From contig CAMWKN010000013.1 of the NCBI GenBank assembly GCA_947174825.1, positions 1 to 11,618 of the forward strand: a DNA stretch of 11,618 nt, in the 5' to 3' direction. The notes below the pieces were generated by a model, which was given only the letters and a program-made list of their open reading frames with translations, was not told where the DNA came from and searched no databases. The stretch is from an uncultured Clostridium sp. (GTDB lineage Bacteria > Bacillota_A > Clostridia > Lachnospirales > Lachnospiraceae). Position 1 is the first letter of the stretch, and every line of letters starts with the position of its first letter. Shown here one piece after another: positions 5,069-11,618 of the stretch. Both the position numbers and the translations under genes were made by a program.

Positions 5069-5680
5069 ATGCATATGGCATATGGACCGGATCGGGAAAT
5101 GTTTTGCGCTTTTTGTGAAATGAAAGATTATGACAACTATTTGATTGGTAAATTATCCTGTGTTCGTATGAATGAGTGGAGTGCATCTGACAAGATCCAG
5201 ATTCAGAAGCAAAGAAATAATTTTGTTATTTTGGAGCTACAGAGGGGAAAATGTTTACTCACAATGACATTAGTTCGTCCGAAAAGATTGGAACGACTTA
5301 CAGAATCAGATAGAGCTATGACATGGAAGCCGAAGTTGGAGATGAATAGGGTTGTATCGAATGATGTGATTGCCAGACATTCCTTTACGGTAGAAGAAGT
5401 TTTAGAGTTTGTGAAATCCGTTCGGGATACGAATGGGATTCATCAGACGGCAGATCCGGTTGTACCCGGTTTATTAATGCTGGAGTGGTATTTTGCGGTT
5501 TTGCAATCTTCGGATTGGAAAATGGTAGAGATCCGTTTTCATGCGCCGGCATATACCGGACAGGTATTGTGTATCACGAAAGAAGCAGAAAAATATGTTT
5601 GCTATGGAGAAAATACAGGGCAGATGTTCTGGACAGCTACAATAAAAGAGGGTAAAAACAGTGTTCTTCCCATGGAATAA
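5069..5680 (+). CDS. MaoC-like hot-dog fold hydratase/thioesterase-type protein
   Basis: This 203-aa soluble protein shows a hot-dog core in its C-terminal half. DTNGIH at 120-125 matches the R-hydratase motif D-x-N-P-I-H, keeping the catalytic Asp and His five residues apart (D120, H125) with Gly in place of Pro. VVPGLLMLEWYF (131-142) corresponds to the usual PG(x)3L helix, and VEIRFHAPAYTGQVL (153-167) to the family's RFxAPxxxGDxL strand. MaoC-type enzymes hydrate or dehydrate acyl-CoA thioesters. The first ~75 residues also look strand-rich and may be a degenerate first hot-dog, but that is uncertain. The start is set by AAGGGGAG at 5054-5061. It is the first gene of the BirA-controlled operon, 28 nt before the thiolase. 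A thioesterase or binding role cannot be excluded. Confidence 0.6.
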   Translation: MHMAYGPDREMFCAFCEMKDYDNYLIGKLSCVRMNEWSASDKIQIQKQRNNFVILELQRGKCLLTMTLVRPKRLERLTESDRAMTWKPKLEMNRVVSNDVIARHSFTVEEVLEFVKSVRDTNGIHQTADPVVPGLLMLEWYFAVLQSSDWKMVEIRFHAPAYTGQVLCITKEAEKYVCYGENTGQMFWTATIKEGKNSVLPME

Positions 5681-5708
5681 CCTAGGTAACATTTTTTGGA
5701 AGGAGTCT

Positions 5709-6866
5709 ATGAAATTAATGGAAAGAGTATTTTTGATAAATGGTGCCAGAAGCTATATTGGAACTGAAAATGGCATGTATCGCAATATGCCTGCGGAGCA
5801 ACTAGGTGCAGCGGTATTGCGACAGGTGGCAGAGCCATATCGGGAGCTGGGAATTGATCTGCTTATTGCAGGCAATGCAGTGGGTGGTGGCGGAAACATT
5901 GCCAGACTGGCATTGCTGGAAGCAGGTTTGCCAGAGGAAATACCGGCATTTACGGTAGATCTGCAGTGTGGCTCTGGCTTGGAAAGTATTGCATTAGCGG
6001 CAGCAAAAATTCAGAGTGGACAGGCAGATTTGGTTATTGCAGGTGGTTTTGATAGCAGCTCCACAGCACCAGACAGAAGATATCATAAAAATCATCCGGA
6101 TTATGAGCAGTATGGAGGTGGGGAAAGCTGGTATTCGGTTGCAAAGTTTGTGCCGGGGAGACACATGCAGACAGCTATGTTAGATGGAGCGGAGAGGACG
6201 GCAGCAGCAGAAGGAATCACCCGGCAAGACCTGGATCCATGGGTGCTGAGGAGCCATCGGCTGGCGAGACAGGCAAGAGAGAGCGGTGTGTTGCAGGATA
6301 TTCAGATTGAGGTAGTCGAGGGTTGTCATCGAGATGAGGGGATTCGTGATCGAATGAATCAGAGATTATTGGATCGCCTGCCTTGTGTCCTGAAAAACGG
6401 ACAGGTAATCACGGCTGCCAACGCTTGCCTGACCAATGATGGAGCAGCCTTTGTGGTACTGTGTTCCCAAAAGTTGTTGCATTATTACCAATGGCAGCCC
6501 CAGGCAGAATTTCTGGGAGCAGTGGAGGTGGGAGACCGGTCGGAGGAAAGTCCTCGTTCTGCGGTAACGGCTGTTCAAAAATTATTGCAACGCTATCATT
6601 ATTCTCCGGAGGATATTGCCATTTTTGAATGCAATGAAGCCTTTGCGGTAATCGATGAAATGTTTGCAAGAACATATCCTCAGATGATTGACCGTTATAA
6701 TATTTTGGGAGGGGCATTAGCCTATGGTCATCCCTATGGTGCTTCCGGCGGAATTATCACATTACATGCGCAGAAAGCATTGGAATCGGTAGGAGGCGGT
6801 TTGGCAGTGTGTAGTGTGGCGGCAGCAGGGGGAGTAGGGACGGCTGTCCTTCTTCGTTCCTGTTAG
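5709..6866 (+). CDS. Thiolase family acyl-CoA acyltransferase, YhfS-like
   Basis: This 385-aa, full-length thiolase fold has nucleophile Cys87 in DLQCGSG, the NEAF box at 309-312, and His341 in GHPYGASG (340-347). The usual C-terminal CxGGGxG motif is altered to CSVAAAGGVG: the position of the general-base cysteine appears to be Ala371, and the only nearby cysteine (Cys368) is three residues earlier. The enzyme should carry out or reverse Claisen condensation of acyl-CoAs, but the change could alter chemistry. ATG 5709 follows GGAAGGAG; an upstream in-frame TTG at 5661 overlaps the previous gene and is less likely. With the following ligase and divergent bioY it recalls BirA-regulated yhfS-yhfT of Bacillus subtilis. 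Confidence 0.85.
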   Translation: MKLMERVFLINGARSYIGTENGMYRNMPAEQLGAAVLRQVAEPYRELGIDLLIAGNAVGGGGNIARLALLEAGLPEEIPAFTVDLQCGSGLESIALAAAKIQSGQADLVIAGGFDSSSTAPDRRYHKNHPDYEQYGGGESWYSVAKFVPGRHMQTAMLDGAERTAAAEGITRQDLDPWVLRSHRLARQARESGVLQDIQIEVVEGCHRDEGIRDRMNQRLLDRLPCVLKNGQVITAANACLTNDGAAFVVLCSQKLLHYYQWQPQAEFLGAVEVGDRSEESPRSAVTAVQKLLQRYHYSPEDIAIFECNEAFAVIDEMFARTYPQMIDRYNILGGALAYGHPYGASGGIITLHAQKALESVGGGLAVCSVAAAGGVGTAVLLRSC

Positions 6867-6889
6867 AACGAGAAAAGAGGGATTCCATT

Positions 6890-8203
6890 ATGAATTACAT
6901 GGATATGATGAGAGAACAGGACAGAGACAGGCTGGCATTAATAGCGGACGGAAAAAAATATACCTATGGACAGCTGGTAAAGCTCTCGGAACAAATGAGC
7001 CGAGATGATGCTGTATTTTCAACAGACTCTGCATATGATAGAATACATTGGATCAGGAAAAGCAAAATAGCAGAGCAGTTAATAGAATTTATGGCAGCGA
7101 ATGAGCGGGGAGTGATACCGGTTATTGTACCGACAGAGCGAAAAGGGAGGCAGGAGAATGTGGCGTCTGCCGTAGATTTGGAGTATGAGTTACAGGATCA
7201 GAAGTTAAGGGATATGGATATTTGTATGGGGGTGATGACTTCCGGTTCTACAGGAAAACCAAAAGTGTTATGGCGAAGTTATGAAAGTTGGGCGGATTAT
7301 TTTCAAACCCAGAATCAGATATTTGGAATTCATGGGGACAGCCGATTATTGGCACAGGGCAGTCTTGCTTTTACCGGGAATCTGAATATGTATCTGGCGG
7401 TATTTTTTGCAGGAGGCGCCATTGTGGCGCAAAATGAGTTTCGGCCAAAAGAATGGGAAGGGTTGATTGACGAATGTCGGGTTAATGCCATCTATCTGAT
7501 TCCCTCTAAATTAATGTGTATTCCACGGGTTATACAGGGAAGATATCCTGCTGTCAAAACCATTGTGTCAGGTTCCCAGGGCATGAATCGGACAGATGCC
7601 GCCCAGCTGAAAAGAATTTTTCCGGATGCAACTATTACATTATATTATGGGGCAAGCGAGTTGAGTTATATCAGCTACCTTTCCGCAGAAGAAATGACAG
7701 ATGACAGGGGATTAGTGGGAAGACCCTTTCCAGGCGTTCAGGTGGAGCTGCGGGATCAGCAGATCTATGTAACAACGCCCTGTTGTGTGGCAGGGGTGGA
7801 GTGCCCTTATACTGTGTCTGATCAAGGATATCTGGATGAAGTCGGCAGATTGCATTTTACGGGTCGGAGTGATAATGTTGTCCTGGTTCATGGACATAAG
7901 GTATCGCTTTGGCACATAGAAAAGGTGTTGATAGACCAAGGGGAAATCCAGGCAGCGGTAGTTTTAAATCTGCCTGATCGAAAATCCAAGCATTCTGTTC
8001 GCGTCGCATTTGTAGTATTACAGGAGGGTATACAGATAGACGCTGCTTTTCTGGAACGATTGCGATGCGAACTGTCCATCTATGAAATGCCAGGGCGTTT
8101 TGTGGTATTGTCCGAGATGCCTTATCGGGAAAATGGAAAAGTTGATATGGAAAGATTACAGAAGATATGGCAGGATAAAATATCTTTACCACCAACAAGG
8201 TAA
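6890..8203 (+). CDS. Short AMP-forming acyl-CoA ligase, YhfT-like
   Basis: The 437-aa ANL-superfamily enzyme activates a carboxylic acid to acyl-AMP and usually then to acyl-CoA. Visible motifs in order: phosphate-binding TSGSTGKPKV (117-126), YYGASE (252-257), SDQGY with Asp311, FTGRSDN with Arg326 (323-329), and the C-terminal PYRENGKVD with catalytic Lys417 (411-419). All core catalytic elements are present, yet it is about 60-100 residues shorter than typical long-chain ligases, mainly in the N-terminal domain, where only ~116 residues precede the P-loop. AGAGGG at 6876-6881 fixes ATG 6890, 23 nt after the thiolase, so the two are co-transcribed. Substrate cannot be read from sequence; a dicarboxylic or medium-chain acid is conceivable given biotin control. 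Confidence 0.88.
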   Translation: MNYMDMMREQDRDRLALIADGKKYTYGQLVKLSEQMSRDDAVFSTDSAYDRIHWIRKSKIAEQLIEFMAANERGVIPVIVPTERKGRQENVASAVDLEYELQDQKLRDMDICMGVMTSGSTGKPKVLWRSYESWADYFQTQNQIFGIHGDSRLLAQGSLAFTGNLNMYLAVFFAGGAIVAQNEFRPKEWEGLIDECRVNAIYLIPSKLMCIPRVIQGRYPAVKTIVSGSQGMNRTDAAQLKRIFPDATITLYYGASELSYISYLSAEEMTDDRGLVGRPFPGVQVELRDQQIYVTTPCCVAGVECPYTVSDQGYLDEVGRLHFTGRSDNVVLVHGHKVSLWHIEKVLIDQGEIQAAVVLNLPDRKSKHSVRVAFVVLQEGIQIDAAFLERLRCELSIYEMPGRFVVLSEMPYRENGKVDMERLQKIWQDKISLPPTR

Positions 8204-8272
8204 CATGAGACAAGTTCTTTTTAGTAAATAAATGGAGTGAAGCTTAGCAATGAATAGAAAGGAAGGATATAT

Positions 8273-8794
8273 ATGGATTTTCAGACGTTAGTAGCACAGC
8301 GATATTCTTGTCGGGATATGGATGGCAGCAGAGCAGTTGAGCAGGAGAAAATAGAGCAGATCCTGCGGGCGGCGAGGGTAGCACCTTCTGCTTGTAATCT
8401 ACAGCGATATCATATTAAGGTAATACAAACAAAAGAGGCATTGGAAAAATTGCGCCCTCTGACTCCATGTCATTTTAATGCACCATTAGTTTTCGTTCTT
8501 TCGATCATCGCAGATGGTGGCAAAAAAATACAAGATGAGCAGGCAGCTTACCGTTTTGCTTTGATTGATGCAGGGATTGTTGTGGCACAGATGGCATTAC
8601 AGGCACAGGAGCTGGGGCTTGGTACTACCATTGTAGGTATGTTTGATGTTGAATTGCTAAAGGAGCGCTTTGCCATATCGGAAGAGCAGACTCCGGTACT
8701 GCTATTGCCTACCGGCTATCCGGGGAAAAAAGGAAGACCGAGTTTCTTGCACAAACAGCGAAAAAAGGTGGCAGAAACCGTGGAATGGTTGTAG
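8273..8794 (+). CDS. Nitroreductase family flavoprotein
   Basis: The 173-aa protein has nitroreductase-family features: an N-terminal RYSCR (residues 10-14, FMN-phosphate contact equivalent to RRSxR), APSACNLQ (37-44), the helix DAGIVVAQMALQAQELGLGTT (98-118) and a C-terminal PTGYPGKKGR. It should bind FMN as a homodimer in the cytosol and reduce a nitro, quinone or enoate-type acceptor with NAD(P)H. AAGGAAGGAT just upstream supports ATG 8273. The 69-nt gap from the ligase shows no terminator, so it may be the last gene of the BirA-controlled operon; read-through is inferred. The real substrate is unknown. Confidence 0.88.
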   Translation: MDFQTLVAQRYSCRDMDGSRAVEQEKIEQILRAARVAPSACNLQRYHIKVIQTKEALEKLRPLTPCHFNAPLVFVLSIIADGGKKIQDEQAAYRFALIDAGIVVAQMALQAQELGLGTTIVGMFDVELLKERFAISEEQTPVLLLPTGYPGKKGRPSFLHKQRKKVAETVEWL

Positions 8795-8849
8795 ACAATC
8801 TGGAAAAAATCAGATAGAATAGTAATATTAGGTGTTTTTAGAAAACAAA

Positions 8850-8921
8850 TTGACAAGGAAAATCAAATGTCATTATTGCAATGCAATTATATTGAGGAAT
8901 TTAGGATTTATTTGGTATGTT
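8850..8921 (+). promoter_or_regulatory. Candidate promoter region for the surface protein
   Basis: A perfect TTGACA (8850-8855) lacks a good -10 box at 17 bp. A second option is TTGAGG (8892-8897), 18 bp, TATGTT (8916-8921) with an extended TG two bases upstream of the -10. One of these probably drives the gene at 8943, but the choice is uncertain. Confidence 0.3.
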
Positions 8922-8942
8922 GTAACGGATAGGAGGTAACAT

Positions 8943-10310
8943 ATGAATTGGAGGAAATGGTTGTCCATGGGTATGGCAGCAGTAATGGTGGTCTGCCTGT
9001 CGAATTTGGGCATGGTGCAGGCGGCTGAGGATAGTAAAACAGCGACAGCATATTTATATTTTAAAGACAATAACTGGAGTGAGACGAATTATCTTTATCC
9101 TGGCGGGGAAAGTCATACAAAAACGATAGGAACGGATGCAGTGATCACAGGAGATGGGACATACCATCTGGCATTGGATTTTACGCAGACAACCAATCAG
9201 TACACAAATGGCTGCCTCAATGCCAAAATCTGTATTGTAGATGGGGAAACCGTTTTTGGATCAGATAGTATTATTACGGTTCAGAAAGTTACTATTAATG
9301 GATTAGAACGGTTACCTTATGAAAAGGGTTTTACCGCAAGTGAGATAGAATGGTGGAATCCGATAACAGAGGGAAAAATCACGAATACGATTTTCAATTT
9401 ATTTGATAGCAATGCATCTGAAAATATCAGTAATATTCAGGGGGATCGAGTAGAGGGAGTACAGAGAACCGCCGAGGAATTTAGTCCGTATTCTGATTTT
9501 GGTTTTGTGGAAGAGATAAAGACAATTGAAGTTGATTTTAGTTTTTCTGTGGGTGGATCGTCTAATCCAAACAAGACGCCGGATCCGAATGGATCATCCA
9601 ATCCAAACAAGACGCCGGATCCAAGTGGATCATCAAATCCCAACAAGACGCCGGATCCAAGTGGATCATCAAATCCCAACAAGACCCCGAATCCCGGTGA
9701 GTCACCAAACCCGGGAACGACTCCAAGTCAAAGTCCGTCAGGTGCCTTGGTTTCAAATTCAACATACACTGGTGCAGAGAAGATTATAGTACAGAATAAT
9801 TCCGTTATTATTCCGGCAGGAGGTAGCAGTACCATTACGTTTGCTTTGTTGCGGAGTGCTGCGTCTGGCACACAGGTTTCCGCTTCCTCAGGGAATACAG
9901 GAATAGCTTCCCTGGCACTGCAAGATAATGGAAAAGTTCGCATTACCGTGCCGGCTACGGCTGTTGCTGGAAGTAGTACCACTGTTACCTTGCGATTTGG
10001 GAGCAGTTCCGCATCCATTAAGGTTACTGTCAGAAATGCAGTAAGCAAAGTGAAAGCGGCAAAGAAATCCTACAAGGTCAAGAGAAAAAAGAAAACGAAA
10101 GTTGTTTTCCAGATTACAGCCCAGAATAAATCAAAAGCAACGACGGATGAGCCAGTAGTTAAATTGACGGGTAAAAAAGCAAGTATTTCGTCTATTAAGT
10201 TATCAGGTTCTAAATTGACAGTAACCGTAAAAGGTGTTAAAAAGGGCAGTGCCACTCTCAAGGCAACAGTAGGAGGAAAAACTGCCAAAACCAAATTAAA
10301 AATCAAATAG
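8943..10310 (+). CDS. Secreted surface protein with NPNKTPDP repeats
   Basis: This 455-aa exported protein starts with a signal peptide (charged MNWRKW, hydrophobic core, VQA-AED cleavage near residue 27). Residues ~30-202 form a strand-rich, Trp/Tyr-containing domain (for example YLYFKDNNWSE and ITGDGTYHLALDF) resembling extracellular carbohydrate-binding modules. Residues 205-266 are a Pro/Ser/Asn linker of four 12-residue repeats (GSSNPNKTPDPS type) with a decayed fifth. Residues ~278-364 look Ig-like (IIPAGGSSTITF and VTLRFGSSSASIKVTV). The C-terminal ~90 residues are very lysine-rich (KVKRKKKTK) and Ig/BIG-like, perhaps binding anionic wall polymers. No LPxTG or membrane anchor is seen. 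AGGAGG at 8931-8936 supports the start. It is 15 nt from the isomerase gene. Ligand unknown. Confidence 0.8.
   Translation: MNWRKWLSMGMAAVMVVCLSNLGMVQAAEDSKTATAYLYFKDNNWSETNYLYPGGESHTKTIGTDAVITGDGTYHLALDFTQTTNQYTNGCLNAKICIVDGETVFGSDSIITVQKVTINGLERLPYEKGFTASEIEWWNPITEGKITNTIFNLFDSNASENISNIQGDRVEGVQRTAEEFSPYSDFGFVEEIKTIEVDFSFSVGGSSNPNKTPDPNGSSNPNKTPDPSGSSNPNKTPDPSGSSNPNKTPNPGESPNPGTTPSQSPSGALVSNSTYTGAEKIIVQNNSVIIPAGGSSTITFALLRSAASGTQVSASSGNTGIASLALQDNGKVRITVPATAVAGSSTTVTLRFGSSSASIKVTVRNAVSKVKAAKKSYKVKRKKKTKVVFQITAQNKSKATTDEPVVKLTGKKASISSIKLSGSKLTVTVKGVKKGSATLKATVGGKTAKTKLKIK
9555..9698 (+). repeat. In-frame 36-bp tandem repeat, four units
   Basis: Units are 9555-9590, 9591-9626, 9627-9662 and 9663-9698. 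Each is 36 bp, encodes GSSNPNKTPDP(N/S) or a close variant, and differs from its neighbour at only a few positions. A degenerate continuation follows to about 9728. The unit length is a multiple of three, so changes in copy number would keep the frame. Confidence 0.95.
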
Positions 10311-10325
10311 TTAGGAGAAGAAGTG

Positions 10326-11045
10326 ATGAAAAAAATAATATCTAGTATAGCAATCTTTTCTTTAATGCTCTTATGTTTTACTGCCTGTGGCACAGACTCT
10401 CAGAAGTCAGATGGACAAAATGCAGGCGGGCAAAGTACAGAAAGTCAGAGTACCCCTACTCCTGATCAAAGCCAGGAGAAACAGGAGGTGGAACCAGAGC
10501 AGACTGCTGACAATGCTTCTGACAGTACAGCGCAGGGAGAGACTTTGAGTGGAAAGCATCATGTGACGATAGAGATCGAAAAATACGGTACAATAGAGGC
10601 AGAGTTGGATGCGGATATTGCACCGATTACTGTAACGAATTTTATGAATCTGGCAAAATCTAAATTTTATGATGGACTGACTTTCCACCGTATCATCAGT
10701 GGTTTTATGATTCAGGGTGGTGATCCGGATGGAAATGGTACCGGAGGATCTGGTAAGAACATCAAAGGAGAATTTAGGAGTAATGGGGTGGAAAATTCAC
10801 TTTCCCATAAGAGAGGCGTGCTTTCTATGGCGAGATCTGCGGATCCAAATAGTGCCAGCAGCCAATTCTTTATTATGCATCAGGATGCGGATTATCTGGA
10901 TGGTGAATATGCAGCATTTGGTACAGTAACCAAGGGAATTGAGATTGTTGATAAAATTTGCCAGGACACCCCGGTGGTGGACGATAATGGTACGGTTTTG
11001 GCTGAAAATCAGCCGAAAATCACCAAAATTACAGTAGTTGACTAA
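10326..11045 (+). CDS. Lipoprotein cyclophilin-type peptidyl-prolyl isomerase
   Basis: This 239-aa protein has a lipoprotein signal: MKKIISSIAIFSLMLLCF then TAC, with lipid-modified Cys20. A Gln/Ser/Glu-rich spacer (about 25-75) follows, then a cyclophilin domain (about 79-238). Cyclophilin landmarks are FHRIISGFMIQGGDP (with the catalytic Arg of FHR), SMAR and SSQFFI. It should catalyse cis-trans isomerisation of prolyl bonds outside the membrane and help fold exported proteins. AGGAG at 10313-10317 serves ATG 10326; GTG 10323, one codon upstream in frame, is an alternative. Only 15 nt separate it from the proline-rich surface protein gene, so the two are almost certainly one transcript. Confidence 0.93.
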   Translation: MKKIISSIAIFSLMLLCFTACGTDSQKSDGQNAGGQSTESQSTPTPDQSQEKQEVEPEQTADNASDSTAQGETLSGKHHVTIEIEKYGTIEAELDADIAPITVTNFMNLAKSKFYDGLTFHRIISGFMIQGGDPDGNGTGGSGKNIKGEFRSNGVENSLSHKRGVLSMARSADPNSASSQFFIMHQDADYLDGEYAAFGTVTKGIEIVDKICQDTPVVDDNGTVLAENQPKITKITVVD

Positions 11046-11049
11046 TGTG

Positions 11050-11091
11050 AAATCCGGTGGTGCAGGTATTTTGTTCTGTGCCACCGGATTT
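11050..11091 (+). terminator. Terminator after the isomerase gene
   Basis: AAATCCGGTGGTGCAG (11050-11065) pairs with CTGTGCCACCGGATTT (11076-11091) over 16 bp with two G-U pairs, loop 10 nt. It begins 4 nt after the stop codon. The following sequence is T-rich but interrupted, so efficiency may be moderate. Confidence 0.75.
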
Positions 11092-11146
11092 AGAAATTGT
11101 TAATTCATTGACGGTTTCTTGTGTGACAGGAAGGGAATGGACAAAT

Positions 11147-11618
11147 ATGAAATCATCCATTGCATCTTTTATTAACGGGATGGAGCGTTTAGACTTTAAA
11201 GTGGTTGCCAGTCTGGTGCTGCTTAATCTCTATGGATTAATCATGATATACAGTGCCTCCGCCTATGGGTGCAGCCTCAGTCCGGAATACAATAATGATC
11301 CATCTTATCTGGTGACAAGACAGGCTGTTTTTGTAGTAGTTGGTTTTGTTGCCATGTTTATTGTGCGGGGCATAAATTACAATTATCTTCGTAAAGTTGC
11401 CGTACCGATTTATATCATCGGAATTGCCTTTATCTTTTTACTTCTCACTCCCTTGGGAGTATCTTCCCATAATGCCACCCGATGGCTCAAGGTAGGACCA
11501 TTGACCATTCAGGTTGCAGAGATTGTTAAGATCAGCATGATTATAGGAATTGCGGCATTCATTACAAAATATCGGGAGAGAATGATTTATCGGATATTGT
11601 GTGTAGATATTTGGGGGC
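11147..11618 (+). CDS. FtsW/RodA/SpoVE family protein, 5' part
   Basis: The open frame runs off the window after 157 codons. It encodes a polytopic membrane protein of the SEDS peptidoglycan glycosyltransferase family, which polymerises lipid II with a partner class B PBP in division, elongation or sporulation. Evidence: a first membrane helix with GLIMIYSASA (30-39), the typical YLVTRQ before helix two, further helices near 60-75 and 85-101, and NATRWLKVGPLTIQVAEIVKIS (109-130), which matches the family's RW(x)nGxxxxQxxExxK region, with Glu124 kept. The usual QPSE is QVAE here. The start ATG 11147 is preceded by AGGAAGGG at somewhat long spacing (11 nt). FtsW, RodA and SpoVE cannot be separated from this fragment. 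Roughly half or more of the gene is missing. Confidence 0.9.
   Translation, partial: MKSSIASFINGMERLDFKVVASLVLLNLYGLIMIYSASAYGCSLSPEYNNDPSYLVTRQAVFVVVGFVAMFIVRGINYNYLRKVAVPIYIIGIAFIFLLLTPLGVSSHNATRWLKVGPLTIQVAEIVKISMIIGIAAFITKYRERMIYRILCVDIWG

Noticed and set aside
8795..8850. Hairpin ATCTG/CAGAT after the nitroreductase as a terminator
   Set aside because: The stem is only 5 bp and has no T-run after it.
9555..9698. 36-bp repeats as a CRISPR array
   Set aside because: The units are directly adjacent with no spacers and encode an in-frame peptide repeat.
11108..11136. TTGACG upstream of the FtsW-family gene as a promoter
   Set aside because: No acceptable -10 hexamer lies 16-18 bp downstream; that position is the purine-rich ribosome binding site.

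Overview
The window looks like a chromosomal segment of a low-to-mid GC Firmicute, most likely a Lachnospiraceae-type Clostridium. This is an inference from several things: tRNA genes without an encoded CCA end, strong AGGAGG-type ribosome binding sites, a LacI-like sensor protein with a Clostridia-style SCGC motif, BioY without its own energising module, and a lysine-rich Ig-like surface protein. The species cannot be named from the sequence alone.

Layout. (1) 1-965 is markedly AT-rich and carries three small acidic ORFs; it resembles the small-ORF/immunity-gene debris often found behind polymorphic toxin loci. The third ORF has its own strong promoter. (2) 1049-1612 encodes an ADP-ribose-pyrophosphatase-like Nudix hydrolase. 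(3) 1738-2289 is a five-gene tRNA array (Pro-UGG, Gly-UCC, Arg-UCU, His-GUG, Gln-UUG) behind a perfect-consensus sigma-A promoter, with a terminator-like hairpin inside the array before tRNA-Gln. (4) 2290-2550 is a dense cluster of near-perfect palindromes with no credible gene; it looks like an intergenic palindromic repeat mosaic. (5) 2842-4212 is a LacI-type sugar-binding sensor with neither a DNA-binding nor an output domain. It ends at a strong bidirectional terminator shared with the convergent bioY.

(6) The centre of the window, 4299-8794, is the most interesting part. bioY (biotin ECF transporter, minus strand) and a plus-strand operon diverge from one intergenic region. That region contains a perfect 9-bp inverted repeat with a 15-bp spacer, matching a BirA (biotin repressor) operator. 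Each arm of the repeat contains the TTGACA -35 box of one of two outward-facing consensus promoters. The plus operon encodes a MaoC-like hot-dog hydratase, a thiolase lacking the usual C-terminal cysteine, and a short AMP-forming acyl-CoA ligase, followed by a nitroreductase. Thiolase plus ligase plus BioY recalls the BirA-regulated yhfUTS genes of Bacillus subtilis, whose role is unresolved. The hydratase and nitroreductase extend that set and suggest a biotin-repressed acyl-CoA pathway.

(7) 8943-11045 is a two-gene extracytoplasmic unit: a secreted repeat-containing surface protein and a lipoprotein cyclophilin-type peptidyl-prolyl isomerase. (8) The right edge (11147 on) is the 5' part of an FtsW/RodA/SpoVE family glycosyltransferase, cut by the window end.
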